NCBI RefSeq assembly: GCF_019175285.1
Contig: NC_056526.1
Span: forward strand, 7,814,016-7,878,015
Direction of reading: 5' to 3'
Length of the DNA stretch: 64,000 nt
DNA from: Sceloporus undulatus
Taxonomy: Eukaryota > Chordata > Lepidosauria > Squamata > Phrynosomatidae
A program made the position numbers and the translations under genes. How positions within the stretch are numbered: position 1 is the stretch's first letter; every line of letters begins with the position of its first letter. This document shows positions 36,500 through 52,088 of the stretch, piece by piece. Under the pieces are notes generated by a model. The model had not been told where the DNA came from. It saw only the letters and a list, made by a program, of their open reading frames with translations, and searched no databases.

Positions 36500-36730
36500 T
36501 AGCTAGGCCTTGGTGGCATAGAATCCACACCGAGAGACTACACTACCCACAATGCACAGGGCGGGCGGTGGGCGGGGCGAAGCGTGCGTCACAAGAGCCA
36601 GACTACGTTTCCCAGGATCCTCCGCGACACCGGGCGTTGGGAGGGGGCGCGTGAGTGTGTGGAGCAAGAAGGGCTTGAAGGGTGGAAGCGGCACCAAGAG
36701 GAGGAGGATGGGAGGTGAGTGAGTGAAGGC
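36500..36730 (+). promoter_or_regulatory. CpG island with ZNF143-like motifs, candidate CLDND1 promoter
   Basis: CpG-rich, with GC boxes ('gggcggtgggcggggcg') and two direct motifs resembling the ZNF143/SBS element: ACTACACTACCCACAATGCA at 36538-36557 and ACTACGTTTCCCAGGATCC at 36602-36620. A good donor, GGGAG/GTGAGTGAG, lies at 36714/36715. The next plus-strand gene, CLDND1, has an acceptor just upstream of its first coding exon (about 45775), so this may be its non-coding exon 1. That link is inference. Confidence 0.5.
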
Positions 36731-37579
36731 AGGGCCAGGACCCTCTCTCTGCTCCGGACAAAGGGGCTCCGGTGGCTCCAGGCAGACCCTCAGCTCTCCT
36801 TGGAATAGAAAGAATTGGTGTGTGTTTGGGGGGAAGACTTAATACCTAAATACTAACATACATACATACATATGTATGTTTGTGTGTGTTTGTGTTTGTG
36901 TGTGTGTATATATATATATATGATGAATTGGAGAAAAGAGAAGGAAAAAAGAAGAAGAAGAAAGGCACCTTTTTAAAGCTGGCACAAAAACTAGGCTAAA
37001 ATCAATGCCTTCCTTCCTTCCTTCCCTTTCTTTCGATTCATCTGACACACACACAAACGCAGATAGAGCTAATTAGATCTATCTCTAAAAGTTATCATTA
37101 GGCCTTAAATATTAGCCTAGTTTTTATGCCAGCTTTGAAAGGTGCCTTTCTTTCTTCTTTCTTTTCCTCCCATTCTTGTTAATAGAAAAGAAAGGCTGGG
37201 ATGTATGTTATTTACTTCATCCATGAAAAAGAGATGATGTTTGTTGGGGGGGGGGGGGTATTTCATAGCTGGGTTTGTGTTTGTGTGTTTAGGTATTAAA
37301 GACTCTTTTCTCAGCCTCTCTTTTCCTTTTCCCGAGTTCTTCTCTTAGTGAACCAGGATTTCATTTTTTTAAAAAATAATAATTTAATACTATTATTTCA
37401 CTATTATTAATACTAACATTGTTTAAATTTTAATAATAACATTGTTATTTTTTTAATATTTCATATTTAGATATTAAATACCACCCCTTTTTATAAAAGA
37501 GAGAGATAAAATGCAGGGCTGTAGTCCTTCTGGGGATCCCTTCAGTCCTCTGCAGTGAACCTTTCACTCCGCTGATGGT

Positions 37580-37583
37580 GAGC

Positions 37584-37624
<41 letters not shown>

Positions 37625-37625
37625 C
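37580..37625. repeat. TCTA microsatellite
   Basis: About ten TCTA units. The mirrored TAGA tract in the left arm is at 21711-21748. Confidence 0.95.
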
Positions 37626-37629
37626 TTTG

Positions 37630-37815
37630 AAGCTTGTTGTTGTTGTTGTTGTTGTGTGCCTTCATTTCCAACTCAAGGCAAGCCTATCATGGGTTTTTCT
37701 TGGCAGGTTTGCCATTGCCATCCTCTGAGGGCGAGAGAGTGTGACTTGCCCAGGGTCACCTGTTTTCATGACCAAGTCGGGATTCGAACCCTGGTCTCAA
37801 CATTTTTGGTTCCAT
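37630..37815 (-). mobile_element. tRNA-derived SINE (minus strand)
   Basis: Near-complete body with 'gttgtgtgccttcatttcc' at one end and a B box in reverse ('gggattcgaaccctgg') at the other. One of the best copies of this SINE in the window. Confidence 0.8.
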
Positions 37816-38769
37816 AGTCTTATATAGAAAAGAACCCAAGGATGGGAGTCATAACAGCGCCTTTGCAGTTTAAAACAGAGTAGTACAGACCCATGGATCT
37901 TTACTGAGAAAGAAGTCGTTCAGTGAGACGTACTCCAAAAAGAGCGCACAAGATTACAGTTTGGAGTGGTCTGTAAAAGATGGTTTTTTTTATAAAGTGT
38001 ATTTCAACTGCATGGCTGACATTCATCCTTCTGAAAGGGTTATGCTTTTGCAGAGGTGAATTTTGCTGCCTTTTAAAGACATTTTCATTGACAGCCGACT
38101 CCTGGCTGATGAAACGATTCAGGGGAAAACAAGACGCACAGATCTGAATGGGCTTTTTGTCCCGTCCTGTTGAAGATCCCTGCCCTCAGATGGTATCAGT
38201 CAAAGGAAGGATTGTTTCCGCAGCCCCTGTGAGGAGCTGCATACAACAATGCTCTTGTCCCAATAAAACTATCTAGCGCATAAAGCCAATGGCAGCGTGG
38301 CCCTTTCTGAACTGCAGTTGTAAGGAGAGAAAAGCGTTGGTAACAAATGGGCTGTTTCTTTTTCCTTGTCTGTGTGTCCTGAAAAAAAGCAAATATTCTG
38401 ATCATGTTCCCTTCCCTTTCTTCTTCCTCTTCTTCTTCTCCTTCTTCTTCTTGAGCGAGTGACTTTAATAAAGCAACACAACTGCATTGCTTTCAGACAG
38501 AACCTGCATCCTAGTAGGATACCATAAAACTCAAATAGATTTAATAAAATGCTGGGTGTAGGCATCGATATTATAAACAGGGTGGATGCGGGTGTGTATT
38601 TGCATGCATTCATATGAGTGGATTGTCTGGAAGCTTGGATTGAACGTCAGTCTGAAAATGTTTTTCTGACACTTTGGATAATTGCTAAATGATAATATTA
38701 TACCTCCTAAGCTTTGGACAGGCAGAGTGTATGATCAAATATGGCCACATGGTGGAAATCTATTATCAA

Positions 38770-39200
38770 GTATGGTGAGTCCTTAGCATCTGCTGGCATT
38801 TGGTTCCTGGATCCCCCTTGGATATCAGAATCTGTGGATGTTCCAGTCGCATTTAATACAGTGGATAGTAAAATGTGTACCTTATCTAAAATGGCAAAAT
38901 CAAGATTTGTTTTTTGGAATTTATATATTTTTGGAACATTTTAAAGCTGTGGATGCTTGAATCTGCAGATAAAGAATCCATGGATATGGAGGGCTGACTG
39001 TATGTATCCTTCAACTATGAGCCAGTGTGATGTAGTGTATTCATTGTAGGAAAGCAGTCCAGGAAACCAGGGTTCGAATCCTCATTCCATCATGGTAACC
39101 CATTGGGTGGCCTTGGGCACATCATAGGAAAGCAGCAACAACTTCCCCTGAAGAAACTGCTAAAATTGTAGGATAGAGTCCCCTCAACTTGAAGCAACAT
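38770..39200 (+). mobile_element. Tigger-like MITE followed by tRNA SINE
   Basis: 38770-39002 is a TcMar-Tigger-like element with ends 'tatggtgagtccttagcatc' and 'atatggagggctgactgta'. 39005-39200 is a SINE with 'gccagtgtgatgtagtg' and B box GGTTCGAATCC. Both are mirrored in the left arm. Confidence 0.65.
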
Positions 39201-40019
39201 AATGACAACAAGAAATCCCACAAACTGTGTTAGCTCTAAATGAAAATGCAGAGAAATTGCTAGGCTCACTTGCCTTTGGGTGTTGCTTTCCCAATTTGTT
39301 TTTCTTAATGAAGATGGCTAAGTCATTTCTTGGACTTAGAACAAACCTGATTGACTTGTGACAGCTTCTGTTCACATCATTTGTGTCTTCCCTCCCTGTT
39401 GTTTTATTTTTAAACTTAGCAACTAAGGTGCCCTGGGGACACCGTTGTGCAAAAGATACTTGTTAAGGCAGCATTTTTCTGAAGGAACACTATTAACTCT
39501 GTGTAGCAAGTCTCTTTCCACATGGCAAGACATTATTTTAGAGCTGGGAGGAAAATTGCCAATAAAACTGCTGTCATATATTTTTATGTGACAATAAAAT
39601 TTACTAAAATAAGTAGAGCTTACTTCCAGGTGCTTTGACCTGGGATGCTGATTTTAAAATAGGTTCTGCTGAGATTGGTGAGAAGGATTGCCAGGCTTAC
39701 TTACTAATTTTGTGATGGCTTTCATGTGCAAGAGGCACTCTGTGAGAACTACTAGCACATGGGTGCACTTTTCAGTGTTATATGTGATTGTGATTCTGCC
39801 CAAAATATTGCTGCAGTTTGATCTGCATTCTGCTTTGTGACTGAAAAAGATTGAATGGGAGAAGTTTGACTTTAACCCTTTATTTTTGAGTATGTGAACT
39901 TCGGAAATCTTCAGTGGTGGACAGAGTTCTCCCATAGCCATAGGACAGCTGCCACAGCTGTGTCCATCATCATGCTAACACCACTCTTTCTCCTCACTTG
40001 CTCACCCCACTCTTTCATC

Positions 40020-40240
40020 TAACTCTTGCCACCTTGGTAGAATTCAAAAAGACATAGCTGTATTAGTCTGAAAAATCTGTATGAAGAGGGAACTTGTGGC
40101 ACCATTGAGACTAGCTGAAAGAGAGAAGATGGTAGCATGACCTTTCGTAGACTTGAGCTGATTTCCTCTCTGTGGCCCAACGCATCTGAGAAAATAGACT
40201 CAAGTCTATGAAAGCTCATACTTCTAACTTCTCTCTTTCA
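40020..40240. repeat. Dispersed repeat of the 'tagctgtattagtctg' type
   Basis: Shares 'catagctgtattagtctg', 'cttgtggcacca', 'ttcgtagacttgagc' and 'gatgcgt'-like ends with 43435-43580. The same sequence type is widespread in sauropsid genomes from memory; I cannot fix its class. Confidence 0.55.
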
Positions 40241-40249
40241 GTTAGTGTC

Positions 40250-40655
40250 AAAGGTACAGACAGAAGAAAAATCAACTCATTTGAGATGTGGTGCTGGAGA
40301 AGAGTGCTTAGGATACCGTGGACAGCCAAAAAGACAATCAGATGGGTCCTGGAACAAATCAAGCAAGAGATCTCATAGAAGCCAAGATGATAAAATTGAG
40401 ACTGATGTACTTTGGCCATATAATGAGAAGGCGTGGAGCACTGGAAAAGACAATAATGTTAGGAAAGGTAGAGGGCAGAAGAAGGTAAGGTGGACCACAT
40501 GCCAGATGGATTGACTCAACCAAGGATGTGGACATGGGATTGCAAGAACTAAGCAGAGAAGTGGAAGATAGGGGTGCTTGGAAGTGTCTCATCCACAGGG
40601 TTGTCATGAGTTTGGGTTGACTCAGAGGCAGATAACAACAACAAAAGTGCTACAA
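40250..40655 (+). mobile_element. BovB/RTE LINE 3' end
   Basis: Diverged C-terminal coding part (a 'LRYFGHIMRR..LEKTIMLGKVEG' pattern, then a WLD-like segment and 'WKCLIH') followed by the BovB 3' terminus 'gggttgtcatgagtttggg' and 'agataacaacaacaaa'. BovB is abundant in squamates, which supports the organism call. The mirrored copy is at about 18690-19080. Confidence 0.8.
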
Positions 40656-41164
40656 AAGCCCTTTTCCTGCCACATTGTTCACTTTCCCTTTTCTCCACCT
40701 GCCTTACATCATAGCACCACTGCTGTTGCCTCCCTGCCCTCTGTATGCTTAGGAGTTCTCAGAACCAGGCTCTGTGGGTCTGATGTCCTTGGAGATGACA
40801 TGTGCTTAGAAGCAGCCAAGTCTCAGTAGGTAAAGAATGACTTATCTTGCCACCTGAGGCAGCTCCTTCACTCTTCTTGATAGACAGGCCATCCCTGCAA
40901 AAATTCATGAGAAGTATCAGTGTCAAACTGCCTTAATTCTGCAGTGCAGCAGCCACCTCCTCATTTTCAAGTGTTGTTTTAGTTAGTTATTACATTTTTA
41001 TCATACCAAGAAACTCAGATCCCAAATCACACTTTTACAAAACCCTACCTGGTAGGTTAGATCCTGAAAGATGGGTTGCCCAAAATCACCTATTCAGATT
41101 CATAGTTGAGTGGGAAATTGAATATGGATCTCCCTGGTGAAAACACACACATTTCCTATATATC

Positions 41165-41402
41165 AGCCTAAGCATCCAAAAGGCACCAGATCCCATCTGA
41201 TCTTGGAAGCTAAGCAGGGTCAGCCCTGCTTAGTACTTGGATGAGAGATCACCAAGGAATACCAGGTGTTGTAGGCTCTATTTCAGAGAAAGGAAATGGC
41301 AAAACCACCTCCTTGCCTAAGAAAACCCTTTGAAATTCAGGGGGTCACCATAAGTCAACAGGCAGCTTGAAGCACATGCGTACACACACACACACACACA
41401 CA
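41165..41402 (+). mobile_element. 5S rRNA-derived SINE
   Basis: The head is close to vertebrate 5S rRNA: 'tgatcttggaagctaagcag', 'gcttagtacttggatgagag', 'aataccaggtgttgtaggc', so the internal A box and C box of 5S are still recognisable. The body 'cctaagaaaaccc...gggggtcaccataagtcaacaggc' and a CA microsatellite tail follow. A true 5S gene would end after the head. Confidence 0.88.
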
Positions 41403-43370
41403 GAGAATTAGGGTTGTGTGAAATGGCCCAGGTTTGAAGGACTGTTCCCATCCCCAATGAACCAACTGATCATCCTGTTTTAATATGTGTTCACTAATGT
41501 ATCTAGCATTGCCTTGCTTGCTGAATTTCTTTGGTTCAGATAAGTCAGTTTCAAGTTCTCCTAACCCAATATCTTCCAGATGTCTTGGAGTATAACTTCT
41601 CCAGATACTATGGCATTTGGGAACATTGATATGTTTCTTTTGAAAAGAAAATGGCATTCGCCATGAACTTTGCATATCCTAATCATTTGTGGTATTTCTT
41701 TAGCACTTTCCTGTCATGTGTTACTGTCTTATGCATCCTAAGGGACGGAAGAGCAGCGTAACTGAAAATAATTTTGATTTAATGCTCACATTTTCCTGGT
41801 TGAGGAAGAGGATTAATGATTTAGAGAAGCACATATATACAGGCTTACTGTTTGAAGTGTTCAGAACTTTTAATAACTGCATGAATTTTCATGGCTTGGA
41901 TCCCATCTCTGAGCTTGGGTTAGATGTGGAAGTTAAGTCTTTGACTCTAGAAGAAACTAGGTAGAACTAGTAGTAGTCTGTTTTAAGAAATAGTTAACAT
42001 TCCTCGCAATGCACAGAAATCTTTATGATGTGCATAGAAACTTTAATCACTGTTGAATCTCTCACAAATGCAGTTAAATTTAGTTATTGTCTTCTCTCTC
42101 CTTACACCACTGCCTTTCACAGTAGTTTGGCCTGTGCAAGTGGCTTTTGGGCATTGTACAGGACAATATTTGAAGATACACAAATCTACTAGTCCTTGAT
42201 GTGGTGGATTAACTTTACCAGGCAATCTAGCAGTGGCATCATTGGTATTTAGATTTTCCCCAAAGCTTGATACATTATTCCAGACCTGATGCTGAACATT
42301 TCACCCTTGAATAAAGTGGCTGCCTTTAAAGTACTGTAAGGGTGATTCCTTCTATTTTGTTCAGAGAGATGATAATGGGTTTTATTCATGGATTTGAAAG
42401 TCTGATGCATGATGTTCTTGAGGTACTCCAGGGTCATTGACTTAACCTTTTACTTTCTGCATAAGTCACTGTTCTTAAGCTTTCTGGTTTCCATTTCTTC
42501 TAATGGCACACAAATACTAGCTTGTTTCTTTCCTATGGGTCTTTCCCCATTCTAAATATAATAAAATTGTCCTTGTAAGCCTTTCCTTCCTTTATGAGTG
42601 TGCTAACTGTGACTTCTTTTCTCTCTCTCACCCTTTATTCTTTGCACCAACTCCTCTTCCTTCTGTAATAATACGGTAAGCTCTTAGTGCTTGCGCCCTT
42701 TATCTGCGCTTAACTCTTCTTAACCACCTGCGGCTTTGCAGATGCTACTGGAGTGAGCACTCTTTTTAATTGCTTCCATAAGCTCCAGACCCTGTTCCAG
42801 CTTTCTCTTGCATCTTCTTCACTCTTACTTTCTTCTTAAGAACTCTTGCAAACTAAGATAATCCATAAAATGGTCATGCTCTGGAGGCACTTTGATATCC
42901 TGATGTACATAAGAAGATAGAAAGTTGCATTATACAACAGTACAGTTAACTAACAGCATTGGTTCTCTGGGGTTTCAGGCATGATGTTTTCCTAGCCCTG
43001 CTTGGAATATCCTTGAAAAACCCCTTCCAAGTAATAACCAGGCCCACAATTGCTTAGCTGGGGAGGTCAGACAAGACTGGATGTGTGCAGAGTATTGTAA
43101 TATGGTGATACCTATATTTCTTAATGTATTCAGTATATGTTGCCAGTAACTAAAGCTTCTATGTATGTACAGTATTTTTAAATACATTCATTTTTATTTC
43201 TGTGAATTTACATGTATATAATTTGCAAGAGAGGAGGTTGAGAAGAATCTGTCACTCACAGTTTGCTTCTGATGATGGTAAACCAAAAGATAAATATGGG
43301 TTTTTGTTATAGGTCTTACAGACCATGAGATGGATAAATATAAATATTTTTAGAAAAACATTTGGTTCTT
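41403..43370. other. Presumed CLDND1 first intron, nothing recognised
   Basis: No exon, repeat family or RNA gene could be supported. An 82-codon open frame at 41716-41964 has no family resemblance. Confidence 0.35.
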
Positions 43371-43371
43371 T

Positions 43372-43875
43372 AATACAGTGGGCCTCTGATATCTACTGGA
43401 GTTTGGTTCCTGCACACACACACACACACACCCCAATTCAAAGATATAGCCATGTTAGTCTGTGGAATCAATATGTAGAGAGATCTTGTAGCACCTTTGA
43501 GACTAACTGAAAGAAAGAAGTTGGCAGCATGAGCTTTTATAGATTTTAGTCTACTTCCTCAGATGCATTTGGTGGAGTGGAAGCCAGGGATGGACATATA
43601 TGCTACCGTTATATGAGAATGTCAGTTTTGAATTGAATGGTAAAATCAAAGTTTGTTTTTTTGAAGTTATAACTTTTTGGAATATTTTCAGGCCGTGGAT
43701 GGTTGAATGTGTGGATAAAGAATCCGTTGATAGGACCTATCGTAGTTCTTTTCCACTGCTAATTACAAGCCTCCCTCCAATTCTTAGATATTTGAATTGC
43801 TACTCTGGTGTTGAACCTCTTATTTGCCCTAGATATAATGAACCCTTGGTATCAGCTGGAGGGCCAACTGTACAA
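43372..43875. mobile_element. Tigger-like element interrupted by another repeat
   Basis: Starts 'acagtgggcctctgatatc' and ends 'gagggccaactgta', Tigger-like ends. It is split by a CA tract and by a 'tagccatgttagtctg' repeat at 43435-43580, related to 40020-40240. Confidence 0.55.
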
Positions 43876-44522
43876 ATGTGCCAGCTTATAAATACATAGG
43901 GGAATAAGCCCTCTCTGCACCCACACATGCTCCCTTGATATAGGATCAGCAGGCATGCCAGTTACAACAAGCAAGCTTCCAGGCATATCTGAATTTAGCA
44001 TTTTGACCAAATCATCTGAATGGAAGAAGTTTTCCTATAGACTTTGGGATGACATACAAAGGGGTCCATGGTCTGCTCCAGAATGGGGATGCATGATGAA
44101 ATCTGCTCACTTTTCCCCTGACCAAGCAAATAACCTAGTCATGGGGCACTTGGGACACTATTCTTTTAGGGTACCAGGCAGCCCAGAATTCTTTAGAGCT
44201 TCCAGAAACAGATCCAGCTGTAAAATCTGTCTGAGCAGCTCCAAAGCAACATTCACACTCTGGTGTTGCCATCTTGGAATGGCATACTGAAGTACAAAGT
44301 TACCCACAAGTTCATTGCTACAGGTAATATAGGCTGTGGTTTTATGCTGATGTGATGTTAAATTGTGGCTTTAGGGTTCTGAGAACAAGCCCCATCTAGC
44401 CTTAACTATGTTTTACTGAGAAAGTCCATTTCAGACACGGCACATGAAGGCTTATTGAAACAAAACACATTTAATTTGACAGAAAAAAGGAAATGAGTCT
44501 GGACCTGACAGTAGGGTCTAAG

Positions 44523-44733
44523 GCTGCATCTAGACTGCAGAACTGATGCAGTTTGACACCGCTCATACCAACGAAGTTCTGGGATTTGTAGTTTTGTGAG
44601 ATATTTTTTCTGTGTCACAGAGCTCTGCTGCCAGAACAAACTACAAGTCCCTGGGTTCTATAGAATGGAGCTATGATACTTAATGCAGTGTCAAACTGCA
44701 TTAATTCTGCAGTGTGGCAGAAGCCTAAGAGGG
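44523..44733. mobile_element. Harbinger-like MITE with TAA target duplication
   Basis: TIRs begin GGCTGCATCTAGACTGCAG and end CTGCAGTGTGGCAGAAGCC, flanked on both sides by TAA. About 210 bp, palindromic, non-coding. Same family as 4915-5105, 57875-58090 and 63387-63610. Confidence 0.7.
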
Positions 44734-45787
44734 GTATTCTCTTGACTTGTTGCCATGACAGAAAAGGTGTAGTATTTTATTGTGTAATACTTGAAAGCAT
44801 CCTTTTAAAACAATAAACACAAAAGATGAACCATATAATTATATATAACCTTGTCTTCATCTTCTTGTGTCTGAGGGTAAATACTTTAACTGGTGGGGTT
44901 GCCAAGCTATTTATTCCAAAGGAACGATTGTTTGGCCTGTCTGGTTTTCATACATGCATATTCCAGATCTCCCATGCCCTGCCTCCATTTGATTCATGAT
45001 GCGCGGAAATATTAGCTGGTATTGCAGACATATTATTTACATAGGTCAAATTAATGTACTGTATGCAAAACAAGTATATTAATATTATTTTTTCTATTTT
45101 TTGCTTTGCTTGTGCTGAAAGGCATATTTTATTAAACAGAATTTTATAGGAAGGGATGGTCTTATGGTACCATGTTGAGTTGCATGGATAATGGAAGAGC
45201 TGGTTCATTTTGCGGCAAAAATGAACCACCTTTGAGAGAAAATGACTAGCTGTTGAATAGATAGGAAGGCTTAAGTGTTATGGTAAGAATCAGTGGTAGC
45301 TGGTGGCTTCTGTGTCTAAGCCTGCTTGACCTAGGGCTTTTCTACACTGGTGAGAAACCTCATATTCACCCTGTAATGGCTGCAACTCGGCCACACAATG
45401 TTCTTCAGGTTTCGCACACAATGTGAAACATTTCTCCAAAAACCTGGAGAAAAAAAGAATTGCCTTTTACCCTGAATTCTGGAAAAACCGGAGCAGCAGT
45501 GATGACATGGGTCAGGTGGCTGGAAATACTCCTTACTATAGTGCATGTGATCATTGTAGGACCACCATATTCTTCTGGGTTACTCTGATCTTGCTCAGAG
45601 AGTGTGCTGTTATCGGAGTTACTGCTGACTGGGAAACTGCACTGTGACTATGAGGTGAGCATAGTGTTTCTGAACAGTGCAGAAAGGTCTTTGTCAGCCA
45701 GCAGAAGGTTGAGAAGTAGTCACATAATCAGTTCTGACTCTCGGATCTCTCCTCCCTTCTTCTCTTGTTAATAGCAGTTGAGACATT

Positions 45788-49245
<3,458 letters not shown>

Positions 49246-50005
49246 TGAGACTCTAATCTCATCCCAAATCTCTTATTTTCTATTTTAAGATTGTTTTTAG
49301 CCTCCATCTCTTCTTTTTTTGTTAGCTGTTCATTGGTTCCACAGAATGCATGCCTCCTTGCCACTTGAAGTGAAACGGTTGGCAGGATTTAGAGTTGAAA
49401 AGACTTTACAAGCCACACTGCTAGCTTTTTCTTGACAGAAATCTGCACGGTTTTATTAAATTTATAGGTTTTTTTAAAATATGGATATAAATTTGATGGC
49501 GTGTTTTGTTACTCCCAGTGTACAGCATTTCTTTTCATATTTAAACCTCATCTGCCACTTTTAGCCCAGAAAGAGAGTGGCTTAGATAAAAAGCTAATTT
49601 TGGCAGTAAATGTATTGTGAACCCATTAAGAGATAAACCAGTGCAATCTTTTTCATAAATGTAGCAATGGAACTTATATTGTGAAATACTTTTGTTCCCT
49701 CCATCTACTACTGTGTCCTCTTCAACCTTTCCTGGCGCAATTGTTTGTAAACTTACTAATAGCCATGGGCTTTCTAAATCTTGTGAAATTATGTCAAAGT
49801 TGTTGCTCTCTCCTTTTGTTCATTGTAAGAGGAACACACTTCGCACGGTTTGATTTCCAATTTGACTAATGTATGTCTGTATATAAATCTTGAATTTAAA
49901 AATCCTTTATTTATGCAATACATTACATTTTTGTATAAGTATTACATCACCTAGATGAAAACTTTTGTTAAAAAAAATAAACCTGACCAAAAGGGTCATG
50001 AATTT
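49246..50005 (+). terminator. CLDND1 3' UTR and polyadenylation signal
   Basis: AT-rich 3' UTR without recognised repeats, ending with a canonical AATAAA at 49976-49981 about 730 bp past the stop. Cleavage would fall near 49995-50005. Confidence 0.65.
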
Positions 50006-50359
50006 TACTAGTTGTTTGTGACTTGTTAACAGAACATTAGAACCTTACTAGCTCAGAGAACAGGCCTGAGCTCTGATAAACAACTTAGCCAAAACCATTT
50101 ATCATGGTCTAAGGCTATAAAACCAAAGTATTCACCTTGGAAGATCTATAAGAATTCATCCTAGATAATGAGAATATTGAAACAGTCAAAGAGTTCCCAT
50201 ACCTTGGTTCAAATATTGATCAGAACAGAGACTGCAGTCAAGAAATCAGAAGACTAGGATTGGGGAGTCCTGCTATGAAAGAACTGGACAAGATCATAGT
50301 AAAATATAAAGTATATAACTCTGAACACTAAAGTGGGGCTTATCCAAGCCATGGTATCT

Positions 50360-50655
50360 GCCGGCCTGAGAGGGAGTTTGCCAGGCAAGTCCAGCTCCAT
50401 CAGGGCTAGCCTGGAAGAAGGAAGAGCCCTCCCTCCAATCCTTCTGCCTTGGTCCAGGCCTTAGAGGGTGAGAAGAACCACTGGGCCTCATCCCCGCTTA
50501 CCTCACATCATTCCTTTCTCCTTTTTTGTGTTGTGTCTTTTAGATTGAAGCCTGAGGGCAGGGAACTGTATGATTAAAAATAATTTATGTAAGCCACCCT
50601 GAGAGCCATCTAGGCTGAAGGGCGGGATATAAAATACCTAAATAAATACAAAAAT
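50360..50655 (+). mobile_element. SINE/LINE-tail repeat in BovB
   Basis: Same family as 18185-18623: 'cagggctagcctgg', 'tggtccaggcc', 'agattgaagcctgagggcagg' and a 'gggatataaaatacctaaataaa' end. No clear target duplication found. Confidence 0.7.
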
Positions 50656-50846
50656 AAATAAATTTCCCATACCTGTATAGATTGTGAGAGTTGGACAGAA
50701 AAAAAAGCCAATAAGAAGAAAATCAACTCATTTGAGATGTGGTAGTGCAGAAGAGTACTGAGAATACTGAAGATGGCCAAGAAGACAGACAAGTGAGTTC
50801 TAGAACAGATCAAGCTTGAACTTTCTCTGGAAGCCAAGATTACTAA

Positions 50847-51646
50847 TTTTTTTTTATAATAAATTTTTATTTCAATTTTAAAATTTACAGAATCCTTCTT
50901 TCAGTATCATACATTCTTATTTAGTCACAGTTCTTCCAACAGATGAAAACATATAATAATACACATCAATCAAAACCATTTATAATAAAAAACATACATC
51001 CCATCTCATTCATTCCTATACCTTCCTTATACCGATTCATATCTGTTTTTTCTTTTCAAGCCTACCTATTAACTTATCAAGTTAGATGTTTGACCTTCCA
51101 TTGAAATTAAGTATCTTCTCATTTTAGAAACTTATGTATTTCCCCTTTTTAACTTTATCTTCTTTTTCGTGTAGAATTTTAAATTATAAAAGAGTTTTTA
51201 TTTGTGTCTTGATGTTAATTTTCGCTTAACATTTTTCCATAATACTTATAGTTACTGTGTTTTCCCATTTTTCTTTTAAACAGTTGTATGTTTTTCCCCA
51301 ATTTTCCATTATAGTTTCTTTTTTCTGTTTGTTTATTTTTTGGGATATCCATCTCCATCGTATCAAAAAGTTTTATTTGCCACTCCTCTATTTGTATATC
51401 TCTCTTAGCTTTCCAATATCTAGCATAAATTAATCTAGCTGCTGTTAACATATAGAAAATAATTCTTCCATGTTTTTTCTCAGTTTCTTCATCTAACATA
51501 CATAGCAATATTACAACTGGTTTCTGTTCTGTTTTAGTACCCAATATTTCATTTATATTAGTATAGATCTTTTCCCAAAAGATCCAGGTCCACCATAGAT
51601 GAAAGAAGGTGCCTTTCTCTTTTCCGCATTTCCAACAGCTTACTAA
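50847..51646 (-). mobile_element. L1 LINE 3' end
   Basis: Minus-strand frame encodes a typical L1 ORF2 C-terminus: CWKCGKEKGTFFHLWWTW, then IFYMLTAARLIYARYWK and a WQIKLFDTMEMD block. The T-rich left edge is the poly(A) tail in reverse. It is flanked by an 11-bp target duplication AAGATTACTAA (50836-50846 and 51882-51892), the second copy lying beyond the MITE. Confidence 0.85.
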
Positions 51647-51880
51647 GGGCCCAAACAGACAGGCCAAAATAAAGCTGCTTTGGGTCATTTGGAGGTATGC
51701 TGTTTAAATGATCCACATGTCTTAAGAAGCCAGAAGCTGTGCAAAAGCTGCACTCCACTCCTTAGAACTGGAGCATAGCTTTGGCGCGGCTTCCGGCCTT
51801 TTAGGAAGCATGCAGCATTTAAATAGCATACCTCCAAAGTGACCCGAAGCAGCTTTATTTTGGCCTGTCTGTTTGGGCCC
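51647..51880. mobile_element. PIF/Harbinger-like MITE
   Basis: 234 bp with near-perfect TIRs starting GGGCCCAAACAGACAGGCC, extending over 60 bp per side with few mismatches. Flanked by TAA on both sides (51644-51646, 51881-51883). Inserted in the L1 5' junction, within the L1 target duplication. Confidence 0.82.
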
Positions 51881-52088
51881 TAAGATTACTAAATTGAGGC
51901 TGTCATAGTTTGGCTACATCATGAGGAAAAATGAATTATTAGAAAAGACAATAATGCTCGGAAAGGTGGAAGGTAGCAGAAAGAGACGGAAAGTGCATAC
52001 TAGATGGTTAGACTCACTCAAGAAGGACACGGGCCAGGCCTGAGCAGAGAGGTTGGGGACAGAGGGTCTTGGAGATGTCTTTCTACAG

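Larger units (their letters stand above)
29757..40718 (+). repeat. Right arm of 11-kb inverted repeat
   Basis: The arm in the orientation that fits DCP1B: exons 3, 2 and 1 are intact and on the minus strand. The outer edge, near 'atagcaccac' at 40711-40720, mirrors 'ggtgctaaatg' at about 18626. Individual elements inside are listed separately. Confidence 0.9.

Noticed and set aside
41165-41290. Possible 5S rRNA gene
   Set aside because: 5S-like head continues into a SINE body and CA tail, and has several changes at paired positions.
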